From Ancylobacter aquaticus (lineage in GTDB: Bacteria > Pseudomonadota > Alphaproteobacteria > Rhizobiales > Xanthobacteraceae): a DNA stretch of 64,000 bases. The stretch lies in the NCBI RefSeq assembly GCF_004339465.1, contig NZ_SMFY01000001.1:62001-126000 (forward strand), written 5' to 3'. Below, piece by piece: positions 55,640 to 63,478 of this stretch. The notes under the pieces were generated by a model. That model was not told the DNA's origin, made no database searches, and saw only the letters and a list, made by a program, of their open reading frames with translations. A program made the position numbers and the translations under genes. How positions within the stretch are numbered: position 1 is the first letter of the stretch; each line of letters starts with the position of its first letter.

Positions 55640-56386
55640 ATGACAGCCGACGACCCCAACAATGACGAGACGGCCGCCGGCCGCATCGGTGCCCCCCGCG
55701 ACGCCGCCTTTTATGGCCGACGCAAGGGAAAGAAGCTGCGCACCGCACAGGCCGCCCACCTGGCGCAGGACCTGCCGCGCCTTTCCATCGCGCTGGACGA
55801 CATCGGCACGGCGCCGCATGACGCGAACGCACTTGCCGCGCTTTTCCCCCACCCCGTGCGCGAGGTGCGGCTGGAAATCGGCTTTGGCGGCGGCGAGCAT
55901 CTGGTGGCCGAGGCCGAGCGCCACCCCGATATCGGCTATATCGGCGCCGAGGCGTTTCTCAACGGCATCGCCAAGGCGACGACGCGCGTCAGCGAAAAGG
56001 GTCTGGCCAATGTCCGGCTCTATGGCGACGACGTGATTCCGCTGCTCGACCGCCTCCCCGCTGCCAGCCTCGCGCGCATCGACCTGCTGTACCCCGACCC
56101 GTGGCCGAAGCGCCGGCACTGGAAGCGGCGCTTCGTGCAGGCCGACAACATCGACCGCATCGCCCGCCTGCTGGTGCCCGGCGGGCATTTCCGCTTCGCC
56201 ACCGATATCGAGCACTACGCGGCGTGGACGCTGCGCCAGCTTCTCGCGGATCCGCGCTTCGACTGGACGGCGGAACGTGCCGATGACTGGCGCCTCGCCT
56301 GGGCCGGCTGGCCAGGCACGCGCTACGAGGCGAAAGCGCTGCGGGAAGGCCGCCGGCCGGGATACTACGAGTTCCAGCGCCATTGA
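55640..56386 (+). CDS. trmB: tRNA (guanine-46-N7)-methyltransferase
   Basis: A 248-aa SAM-dependent enzyme. The SAM site is LEIGFGGGEHLVAEAERHP, and the family motif LLYPDPWPKRRHWKRRFVQ lies near residue 150. It modifies G46 in the variable loop of tRNAs. About 60 N-terminal residues (GRRKGKKLRTAQAAHL region) precede the catalytic fold, as in alphaproteobacterial TrmB. Confidence 0.95.
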   Translation: MTADDPNNDETAAGRIGAPRDAAFYGRRKGKKLRTAQAAHLAQDLPRLSIALDDIGTAPHDANALAALFPHPVREVRLEIGFGGGEHLVAEAERHPDIGYIGAEAFLNGIAKATTRVSEKGLANVRLYGDDVIPLLDRLPAASLARIDLLYPDPWPKRRHWKRRFVQADNIDRIARLLVPGGHFRFATDIEHYAAWTLRQLLADPRFDWTAERADDWRLAWAGWPGTRYEAKALREGRRPGYYEFQRH

Positions 56387-56469
56387 ATACCGCCTAGAGT
56401 GGGAACCATGGCAGGCGCGCCCGCGTTGTCAGGCTGTCCGATTTCAATGTCCCACCTCCGGAGAGACCC

Positions 56470-56817
56470 ATGGCCCAACCCAATGCGCAGGACGATTTCG
56501 CCAAGCTGTCCGCCGATCTGTCCACGCTGCGGAGCGATGTCGCGAAGCTGACCGAGACGCTCGCCGCCATCGCCAAGTCCGAGGGCGGGGCTGCGGCCGA
56601 TGCCATCACCGGCCGGCTCCGCTACGGCGCCGCACGCGCCGAGGCGGCCGCCTCGGGCCTCGCCGAAGAGGGCTACGCTGCGCTGCAGGACGCCAAGGCG
56701 CGGGCGCAGGCTCTGGGCGGCGACCTCGGCGCGACCATTGAACGCAACCCCTATGGCTCGGTGCTCGCGGCGCTGGGTGTGGGCTTCTTGTTCGGCCTGC
56801 TGTCGCGGGGGCGGTGA
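56470..56817 (+). CDS. DUF883/ElaB-YqjD-like membrane-anchored protein
   Basis: A 115-aa protein. A long amphipathic helix (FAKLSADLSTLRSDVAKLTETLAAI) leads to a C-terminal anchor, ERNPYGSVLAALGVGFLFGLLSRGR, the DUF883 signature. E. coli YqjD and ElaB are inner-membrane, ribosome-binding stationary-phase proteins. The gene overlaps the next membrane protein, as in yqjD-yqjE. Confidence 0.8.
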   Translation: MAQPNAQDDFAKLSADLSTLRSDVAKLTETLAAIAKSEGGAAADAITGRLRYGAARAEAAASGLAEEGYAALQDAKARAQALGGDLGATIERNPYGSVLAALGVGFLFGLLSRGR

Positions 56818-57251
56818 TGCTCCGCCTGCTGCTGTCCATCTTCGGTTCGGAAATCCGGCTGACGGCGCGCAGGGCCGGCATCACGGCGCTGCTCTTCGCC
56901 ATTGGCGGCCTGCTGATCGGGCTGGCGGCGCTGTTCTCCATGGTGGCGAGCTTCATCGTGCTTGCCCATCGTTATGATGCGCTCACCGCGTCGCTGGTGC
57001 TGGCCGGCTTTACGCTGGTGGTCGGGCTGATTTTCCTGATCGCGGCGCTGCTGCGTACCCGCAGACGGCGGCGGCCGGCGTTTTATGGCGGGTATGGGGC
57101 CTATGGTGTCCCGCCCGTGGCGCCGGGCCTTGTGCCTGGCGCGGTGGCGGGTGCCGCCTCCGGCGCGCTGATGCCGGGCGGCGTCAAGACGGTGTTGGCC
57201 ATTGCGGCCGGTGCGGCGGTGGTCGGCCTTATTCTTGGCCGACGCGTCTGA
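56817..57251 (+). CDS. YqjE/phage-holin-like membrane protein
   Basis: A 144-aa protein with two hydrophobic helices (ITALLFAIGGLLIGLAALFSM and LVLAGFTLVVGLIFLIAALL), a basic patch RTRRRRRP, a Tyr/Gly-rich loop and a C-terminal helix VLAIAAGAAVVGLILGRRV. This is the YqjE-type partner of DUF883 proteins. Its ATG overlaps the stop of the DUF883 gene by one base; GTG 56814 is an alternative start. Confidence 0.75.
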   Translation: MLRLLLSIFGSEIRLTARRAGITALLFAIGGLLIGLAALFSMVASFIVLAHRYDALTASLVLAGFTLVVGLIFLIAALLRTRRRRRPAFYGGYGAYGVPPVAPGLVPGAVAGAASGALMPGGVKTVLAIAAGAAVVGLILGRRV

Positions 57252-57401
57252 AAATGTGATGCCGGGCCCTCACGGGCCCGGTCCGCATTAGCCTCCCGTT
57301 ATTGCAGGGGCCGCTAAAAAGGACCAATCTGCCACAAAGGCCGGAGCCCGGTGTCACCTTGCGTGGCGCGGGGCGCTTCGTTTGCCGCAGGAGGTTCCAA
57401 C

Positions 57402-59216
57402 TTGACGTTTCGACGTTCGCTGCGGCCGGGAGCGGCCATTCTCGCCACGCTCACAGCGTTGGGCGTCGCCCTTCCCGCGCGTGCCGACGCCCCTCCTGCA
57501 GACTTCATCGCCCGCTCTTCGCCGGCCGGCAATTATCTCGCCGCGCGCCTCGCCATCACCGAACGCGACACGGCGGCGGCTGCCGCCTATTACCGCGAAC
57601 TGGCCCGGCTGTTCCCCCGCCAGCGCGAATTACTGGAGCGCGCCTTCCTTACTCTTCTGGCGGAAGGCTCTATCGAGGAGGCGGTCGGGCTGGCCCAGCG
57701 GCTGGTGCGGATCGATCCCGAGCACACGCTGGCACGGCTGGTTCTCGGCGTGCGGGCGATCAAGGCCAAGCAGTTTGTCACCGCCCGCAGCAATCTGCGC
57801 CGCTCCGGCCAGGGTGCCATCGCCGAGCTGAACGCCACCCTGCTCAGCGCCTGGAGCCAGTTCGGCTCGGGCGATGCGCGCGCCGGCGTCAAGGCCATCG
57901 ACGCGCTGCAGGGGCCGGAATGGTATGCCGGCTTCAAGGACTTCCACTCCGGGCTGCTGCTCGATGCGGCCGGCGTGAAGAAAGAGGCCGGCCAGCGGCT
58001 GGAGGCGGCGCTGAAGCTCGATCCGCGCACGCTGCGCGTGGTCGATGCCTATGCGCGCTGGGCCTCGCGCAATGCCGGCAAGGACGAGGCGATCACCACC
58101 TATGAGGCGTTCGACAAGCTGGTGCCCGGCGACCCGCTGGTGGCCCGCTCGCTCGAACAGCTGAACGCCGGCAAGACCCTTCCGCCGCTGGTGACGACGC
58201 CGACCGCCGGCGCGGCGGAGGTGCTGTACGGCCTTGGCGCGGCGCTCGGCCGGCAGGGCGGCGAGGACCTCGCCCTCGTCTATCTCCAGCTCGGCCGCTG
58301 GCTCGATCCCTCGCAGCCGCTGATGGCGATCACCCTTGCCGACCTGTTCGAGACCATGAAGCGGCACGAGGACGCCATCGCCCTCTACGCCGCCGTGCCC
58401 GACAGCTCGCCGTTCAAGATGAATGCCGAGGTGCAGCGCGCCCTCAACCTCGACGCCATTGACAAGCATGACGAGGCGCTGGCCGCGCTCAAGCAGGTGG
58501 TTGGCGCGAATGTGAAGGACCAGCGCTCGATCATGGCGCTGGGCGACGTGCTGCGCTCCAACGAAAAATTCGCGGAGGCGGCGGAGGTCTACACCAGCGC
58601 CATCGACCAGCTCGGCACGCCGCAGGCCAAGGACTGGGTGCTCTATTATTTCCGGGGCACCTGCTTCGAGCGCACCCAGCAGTGGGAAAAGTCCGAAGCC
58701 GACCTGAAGAAGGCGCTGGAGCTGAGCCCCAACCAGCCGCATGTGCTGAACTATCTCGGCTATAGCTGGATCGACCAGGGGGTGAACCTGGAGGCCGGCA
58801 CCGAGATGATCCGCAAGGCGGTGGCGCTGCGTCCCGATGACGGCTTCTTCATCGACAGCCTCGGCTGGGCCTATTACCGCACCGGCCATTATGACGAGGC
58901 GGTGCGCGAGCTTGAGCGGGCCGTGGAGCTCAAGCCCAACGAGGCGGTGATCAACGACCATCTCGGCGATGCCTACTGGAAGGTCGATCGCAAGCTGGAA
59001 GCCCGCTTCAAGTGGAACCATGCCCGCGACCTGAAGCCCGAGCCGGACGAACTGGCGGATATCGAGCGCAAGATCGCGGTGGGCCTCGACGAGGCCGAGC
59101 GCATCAAGGCCGGCACGGCGACGATCCAGAAGACCGAGGCGGCGCCCTCCCCCGCCCCGCAGAAGGCGGCGGCGGACAAGACGCAGGAAGGCGCCAAGCC
59201 GGGCAATGGCGGCTGA
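57402..59216 (+). CDS. Periplasmic TPR-repeat protein
   Basis: A 604-aa protein with an N-terminal signal peptide (basic TFRRSLRPG, hydrophobic core, cleavage near LPARADAPP). It contains many TPR repeats, clearest at residues 385-560 (YYFRGTCFERTQQWEKSEADLKKALELSP, then AYYRTGHYDEAVRELERAVELKPNEA). Such proteins scaffold envelope or export complexes. I chose TTG 57402 because a perfect AGGAGG lies exactly 7 bases upstream; a GTG at 57351 would spoil the signal peptide. The C-terminal 45 residues are Ala/Lys-rich. Confidence 0.8.
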   Translation: MTFRRSLRPGAAILATLTALGVALPARADAPPADFIARSSPAGNYLAARLAITERDTAAAAAYYRELARLFPRQRELLERAFLTLLAEGSIEEAVGLAQRLVRIDPEHTLARLVLGVRAIKAKQFVTARSNLRRSGQGAIAELNATLLSAWSQFGSGDARAGVKAIDALQGPEWYAGFKDFHSGLLLDAAGVKKEAGQRLEAALKLDPRTLRVVDAYARWASRNAGKDEAITTYEAFDKLVPGDPLVARSLEQLNAGKTLPPLVTTPTAGAAEVLYGLGAALGRQGGEDLALVYLQLGRWLDPSQPLMAITLADLFETMKRHEDAIALYAAVPDSSPFKMNAEVQRALNLDAIDKHDEALAALKQVVGANVKDQRSIMALGDVLRSNEKFAEAAEVYTSAIDQLGTPQAKDWVLYYFRGTCFERTQQWEKSEADLKKALELSPNQPHVLNYLGYSWIDQGVNLEAGTEMIRKAVALRPDDGFFIDSLGWAYYRTGHYDEAVRELERAVELKPNEAVINDHLGDAYWKVDRKLEARFKWNHARDLKPEPDELADIERKIAVGLDEAERIKAGTATIQKTEAAPSPAPQKAAADKTQEGAKPGNGG

Positions 59217-59245
59217 GGCCGGCCTCGTTGGGTTCTACGGACGCA

Positions 59246-59279
59246 AAAAAGGGCGGGTCTCGCGGGACCCGCCCTTTTT
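59246..59279. terminator. Strong bidirectional terminator
   Basis: AAAAA-GGGCGGGTC (59246-59259), a 6-nt loop and GACCCGCCC-TTTTT (59266-59279). It has a T run on both strands, so it ends the TPR gene on plus and the DoxX gene (59299-59721) on minus. Confidence 0.88.
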
Positions 59280-59298
59280 CGTTGATCGGACGTCGCAA

Positions 59299-59721
59299 TC
59301 AGCGGGCCGCGGCACCAAGGAAGAGCAGCGGGCGCGAGCGCAGGGCGAGGGCGCCGTCGCCGATCAGCCAGAGCGCGAAGGACGCGACGATGAGGAAGCC
59401 GGGATACTCCCAGCCGCCACCGGCGGCGGAGAACAGCCAGCCATTGGGAATGTGCACGCTCATCGCGCCGGCCATGACCGGGATCAGCAGCAGCGCGACA
59501 TGGCGGGCATAGACGCCGGCAATGATCAGCAGGCCGCCGATCAGCTCGGCCAGGAACACCGGCCAGGCCAGAGCCTCCGGCAGGCCGAGGCTGCCGAGAA
59601 AGCCGGCAAAGCCCGGAATGGTGAAGACCGCGTATTTCAACAGGGCGTGGGTCACCCACATGAGGCCGAGGGCGACGCGAAGGAGAAGGGCGCCATAGGG
59701 CGCGGAGCGGGAATCGATCAT
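59299..59721 (-). CDS. DoxX family membrane protein
   Basis: A 140-aa inner-membrane protein with four helices. Typical DoxX features are LLLRVALGLMWVTHALLKY, PVFLAELIGGLLIIAGVYAR and a final helix FLIVASFALWLIGDGALAL. Members are linked to thiosulfate:quinone oxidoreductase (DoxD) or redox stress, but many are of unknown role. The ATG at 59721 (MIDSRSAPYG) fits; the longer open frame to 59835 lacks support. Confidence 0.82.
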   Translation of the reverse strand: MIDSRSAPYGALLLRVALGLMWVTHALLKYAVFTIPGFAGFLGSLGLPEALAWPVFLAELIGGLLIIAGVYARHVALLLIPVMAGAMSVHIPNGWLFSAAGGGWEYPGFLIVASFALWLIGDGALALRSRPLLFLGAAAR

Positions 59722-59844
59722 GGCGGGTCTCACGGGAGCGTTGGAGGAGCGGGGCAGGCGGCGCCTGTCGTCGCTCGGAGGTAATCCAACGCCCGGCGCA
59801 ACGCGATAGCCGCGTTTACCCGAGCATTCTTGCATTTCCGCAAT

Positions 59845-59873
59845 ATTGTAACGATTGACAGCCGCGTGCCGAA
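59845..59873 (-). promoter_or_regulatory. Candidate doxX promoter
   Basis: On the minus strand TTCGGC (59873-59868), a 17-bp spacer and TACAAT (59850-59845). The -10 is good and the -35 is weak. The surrounding DNA is AT-richer than its neighbours. Confidence 0.35.
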
Positions 59874-59974
59874 AAACACGTCGCCCCCGGCCACAGAAGG
59901 CGGCGCGTGGAACATCGCCCCGGGGGCCGTCGCATACCCGGCATGCGGGCGCGCCCGCCGAACACGCGGCGACG

Positions 59975-60493
59975 TTACTTCTCGGAGACGATCTCGGCGG
60001 TCATCTGCGCGGCCGCCGCTTCGGCGCGGGCTGCTGCCGTCTTGGACGACACGGCGCGCTCGGCCAGCCGGGTGCGGCCGCTGCCGCCGCGCTTGAACTC
60101 GCACCACAGCCGGTCCGCCCCGGCGAGGTTGCCGCGGAAGCTCACCTTGTCGGTCTTCTCCAGCTCGAAGCAGGGCTGGAACGCCATGCCCTTGAGCTTG
60201 GCGCACACCGACTCGCCGCGCACCATAATGGTGCCGGCCGGCAGGGTGACATGGCGCGCATTGCCCTTGCCGCGCATCTGGATGGTGCCGGCGACCGAGC
60301 CGTCGGGCATGATGCGGCCGGAACCGACCGTGCCCTCATAGCAGGTGTAGGAGAACGTCTGCCCGATGACGAAGCGCTGGGCAGCCTGCGCCGTCAGCGT
60401 TTCGGCCGAAGCCGAAGCCATCGGCACCACGGCGGTGGCGGCGAGAAGGGCGGCGGCCGGCAGGGCAGAACACAGGCGCATGAGGGTTTCCAT
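59975..60493 (-). CDS. Exported hypothetical protein
   Basis: A 172-aa protein with a Sec signal peptide (RLCSALPAAALLAATAVVPMASASAE, cleavage after A-S-A near residue 29). The mature part has four Cys (FSYTCYEGT, RGESVCAKLK, FQPCFELEK, LWCEFKRGG), enough for two disulfides, and a beta-rich GRIMPDGSVAGTIQMRG pattern. I do not recognise a named domain. It is probably periplasmic. A start at the internal ATG (60481) is equally possible. It lies alone, with no operon partner. Confidence 0.75.
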   Translation of the reverse strand: METLMRLCSALPAAALLAATAVVPMASASAETLTAQAAQRFVIGQTFSYTCYEGTVGSGRIMPDGSVAGTIQMRGKGNARHVTLPAGTIMVRGESVCAKLKGMAFQPCFELEKTDKVSFRGNLAGADRLWCEFKRGGSGRTRLAERAVSSKTAAARAEAAAAQMTAEIVSEK

Positions 60494-60671
60494 CGCTTGG
60501 GAGTTTTTACGATGCGCTGCGAAGGACCTGCCTTGTCAAGGCCGCGCGGCGAATCAGCCCCTCCTGCAGGGGCATGCGACGCGCCTTGTGTGGCCCCGCC
60601 GCAACGCCATCGGTACCACGGTCCCTATGGTGAAGGATGAGGGTTAACACCCGGCAAACGCGCGTCGTTCT

Positions 60672-61910
60672 TCAGCCTGCCGCCGGCACCGGCGCCCGCA
60701 CCACCGGCTTTTCGACGATTGGCAGGTTGATGATGGCGGAGGCGAAGCTGAGCGCTACCGACAGCCACCAGACGAAATCATAGGAGCCGAGGCTCTCATA
60801 AAGCAGCCCGCCGAGCCACACGCCGAGGAAGCCGCCCACCTGGTGGCTGAAGAAGGCGAAGCCGTAGAGCATGGCGAGATAGCGGGTGCCGAACATCAGC
60901 ATCACCAGCCCCGAGGTCGGCGGCACGGTGGAGAGCCACAGCAGGCCGAGCACGATGCCGAAGCCGATCGCCGTCACCGGGCTCGCCGGCAGCAGCAGGA
61001 AGGCGATGATGGCGAGGCCCCGGGCGAAATAGATCCCCGCCAGCAAATAGCGGCGCGGCATGCGGCTCGACAGCCAGCCCGAGCCGAGCGAGCCGACGAT
61101 GTTGGCCAGCCCGATCACCGCCAGCGTCCAGCCGCCCACCGTGATGGAGAGGCCCCGATCCATCAGATAGGCCGGCAGATGGGTGGTCACAAAAGCGAGC
61201 TGGAAGCCGCAGGTGAAGAAGCCGAGCACCAGCAGCACATAGCTGGGATGGCGGAAGGCCTCGCCCAGCGCGGCGCCGATCGACTGCTGGCGCTCGCCTG
61301 CCTTGCTGGCGGGAGGCGCGCCCGACAGCGCCATTGCCAGCGGCATGATGAGAAGCATGGCGAGGCCGAAGACGAGCAGCGTCTGGTGCCAGCCAATGGT
61401 GGTGTTGAGCCCCGCCGCCAGAGGCGGAAACAGGAACTGGCCGAAAGAGCCGGCCGCCGTGCCGGCGCCGAAGGAGAGCGGGCGCCATTTTTCCGGCAGC
61501 ATCTTGCCGAAGGCGGCGAGCACGATGTTGAACGAACAGCCCGACAGCCCGAAGCCGACCAGCACGCCGGCGGACAGATGCAGCAGGCCCGGCGTCGCCG
61601 AATAGGCCATCAGCGCCAGGCCGGCGGCATAGAGCGCCGCCCCGATCCACAGCACCCGCGTCACCCCGAAGCGATCGGCGACGGCACCGGCAAAGGGCGT
61701 GCCGACGCCCCACAGCAGGTTCTGGATGGCGATGGCAAGGCCGAACGTGTCGCGGCCCCAGCCATATTCCCCGGTCATGGGCAGCATGAACAGGCCCGAG
61801 GAGGCGCGCGGGCCGAAGCTGAGCATGGCGATGAGGCAGCCGCACAGCACGATGAGCAGGGGCGCGCGGGTGGCGAGGCTGGGCCGGGGGGCGTCGACGG
61901 CGGCGGACAT
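60672..61910 (-). CDS. MFS transporter, monocarboxylate/oxalate-antiporter-like
   Basis: A 412-aa protein with twelve membrane helices. Features are MLSFGPRASSGLFMLPMTGEYGWGRDTFGLAIAIQNL, FAGAVADRFGVTRVL and FGAGTAAGSFGQFLFPPLA, a pattern shared with OxlT/MCT-like carriers of organic acids. The substrate is not visible. It is divergent from the L,D-transpeptidase gene; their shared 311-bp region holds two small inverted repeats that may be operator sites. Confidence 0.82.
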   Translation of the reverse strand: MSAAVDAPRPSLATRAPLLIVLCGCLIAMLSFGPRASSGLFMLPMTGEYGWGRDTFGLAIAIQNLLWGVGTPFAGAVADRFGVTRVLWIGAALYAAGLALMAYSATPGLLHLSAGVLVGFGLSGCSFNIVLAAFGKMLPEKWRPLSFGAGTAAGSFGQFLFPPLAAGLNTTIGWHQTLLVFGLAMLLIMPLAMALSGAPPASKAGERQQSIGAALGEAFRHPSYVLLVLGFFTCGFQLAFVTTHLPAYLMDRGLSITVGGWTLAVIGLANIVGSLGSGWLSSRMPRRYLLAGIYFARGLAIIAFLLLPASPVTAIGFGIVLGLLWLSTVPPTSGLVMLMFGTRYLAMLYGFAFFSHQVGGFLGVWLGGLLYESLGSYDFVWWLSVALSFASAIINLPIVEKPVVRAPVPAAG

Positions 61911-62221
61911 CGGGGGCCTCGAATCGGCGCGGCGCGGCGGACCGCCCAGGGGAACGCCAAGCTAGCGCCGGGCCCCCTCGCGTGGAAAACGAATAATTTT
62001 CAGGATGATCATCAGCAAAACTGATGGAAGTGCGCAATGGCTTGCGGGCCGAGGTGTCGCGTTACAGTTCAAGTGAGGCATCAGCGCAACACCCCCGCGC
62101 AATAGCGGCCAGTGACACGCCCGTGATCGGCCGTTTCACGAACTTTGCCATGCTTGGCCTGTAGGTGAGACTCATTGCTCTATTTCACCGTCCCCCGTCT
62201 CAATTCCCGCGTGCGCCCCCC
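61911..62221. other. Divergent intergenic region with AT-rich inverted repeats
   Basis: This 311-bp stretch has no gene. Near the MFS start it holds GAAAA-N7-TTTTC (61985-62001) and CATCAG-CAAAA-CTGATG (62010-62026), in clearly AT-rich DNA. These look like promoter or operator sequences for the minus-strand MFS gene. The right half should carry the promoter of the transpeptidase gene, but no clear hexamers were found. Confidence 0.45.
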
Positions 62222-62899
62222 ATGCTCCTCGACCGCCGTCTGTTCCTGATCGCCTCGCCTTTCGCCCTCGCCGGCTGCGCCACCACGCGCGAGCCGCTGA
62301 CGAGCCGCGTCCTGCCGCCGACGATGGACCCGCATTATCTGCGTATGTATGCGGCGATCACCGACGAGCCCCACCCGGTGCCGGCGGTTGACCTCAGCCA
62401 GATCGACCCGCGCTTCCTGCGCCAGGAAGTGGCCTATCCGACGCGCTACCAGCCGGGCACCATCGTGGTCGACCCCAATGAGCGCTTCGCCTATCTCGTC
62501 ATGGCCAATGGCCGGGCGCTGCGCTACGGCGTCGGTGTCGGCCGCGAGGAAGGATTCAATTTCAGGGGCGAGGGCGTCGTCGCCCGCAAGGCGGCATGGC
62601 CGGGCTGGACGCCCACCCCGGCCATGATCGCCCGCGAGCCCGAGCGCTACGGCCCCTATGCCGGCGGCCTGCCCGGCGGGCCGACCAACCCGCTGGGGCC
62701 GCGCGCGCTCTATCTCTACAAGAACGGGCGCGACACCTATTACCGGCTGCACGGCACCACCGAGCCGTGGACCATCGGCACGCAGGTGTCGTCGGGCTGC
62801 GTGCGCTTCATCAACCAGGACATCATCGACCTGTACCGCCGCGCGCCCACCGGCACCCGCGTCGTCGTGCTGCCTGCCACCGGCGTGCCGGTGGGCTGA
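62222..62899 (+). CDS. L,D-transpeptidase (YkuD) lipoprotein
   Basis: A 225-aa protein. The start MLLDRRLFLIASPFALAGC is a lipoprotein signal with the lipobox ALAGC, so it is probably anchored to a membrane facing the periplasm. The YkuD catalytic motif is YYRLHGTTEPWTIG followed by SSGCVRF (H and catalytic Cys). It makes 3-3 crosslinks in peptidoglycan or attaches proteins to it. The start at 62222 gives the proper lipobox; an upstream GTG at 62165 does not. Confidence 0.92.
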   Translation: MLLDRRLFLIASPFALAGCATTREPLTSRVLPPTMDPHYLRMYAAITDEPHPVPAVDLSQIDPRFLRQEVAYPTRYQPGTIVVDPNERFAYLVMANGRALRYGVGVGREEGFNFRGEGVVARKAAWPGWTPTPAMIAREPERYGPYAGGLPGGPTNPLGPRALYLYKNGRDTYYRLHGTTEPWTIGTQVSSGCVRFINQDIIDLYRRAPTGTRVVVLPATGVPVG

Positions 62900-62971
62900 G
62901 CGGGCGTCCTCGCCTGCCAGACGCCACAAGGCACGTCATGCCCGGGCCAAGCCTTGGGGATGACGGCGGCC

Positions 62972-63478
62972 TTACCCCAGCCTGATCTCGAACGGTTCGT
63001 TCTCCATCGCCTCGCGGCCACGGCCAATGGCGGCGATGGCGGCGCTCATGCGGCCCTGCCGGCCGAGCGCGGCATCGGCGAGCCCCACCAGCATGGCGTT
63101 CGGCGTGGCGATGGGGGAGGCCGCGCGCAGCGCCTGCGCGATCTCGGCTTCGTCGCGTTCCGGCGCCAGCGCGCAGGCGGCGATATAGGCCGAGGCGGTG
63201 GAGCGGCTGACGCCGAGATAGCAGTGCACCACCAGCGGTGCCCGGCGCGGCCAGCGCCTGACGAAGCCGATAATCGCATCGACATGCTCGGCGGAGGGAT
63301 GCACCAGCCCTTCCTGGGGGCTGAGAATATCGTTGAAGCCGACAAAGAGGTGGTTTTCGCGCAGCACCGTGGGCGGCAGCGTGACCGGCGTTGCGATGTT
63401 GATCACGCTCAACACATGCTCGGCGCCGGTGCGGGTGACGGTCTCCTCCAGACGGGAGAGCGGGCAGACGTGGATCAT
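62972..63478 (-). CDS. Tyrosine/dual-specificity phosphatase-like protein
   Basis: A 168-aa protein with the catalytic loop VVHCYLGVSRSTASAYI (C-x5-R, Cys near residue 86) and an Asp loop upstream in FNDILSPQEG. It is likely a cytoplasmic protein-tyrosine phosphatase of the DSP type. It overlaps the HD hydrolase upstream by four bases, so the two phosphohydrolases are co-translated. Confidence 0.85.
   Translation of the reverse strand: MIHVCPLSRLEETVTRTGAEHVLSVINIATPVTLPPTVLRENHLFVGFNDILSPQEGLVHPSAEHVDAIIGFVRRWPRRAPLVVHCYLGVSRSTASAYIAACALAPERDEAEIAQALRAASPIATPNAMLVGLADAALGRQGRMSAAIAAIGRGREAMENEPFEIRLG

Noticed and set aside
51115-56383. Very long minus-strand frames opposite corC-lnt (51115-53145) and metK-trmB (54083-56383)
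   Set aside because: They are antisense shadows with repetitive Arg/Ala/Gly composition opposite conserved genes.
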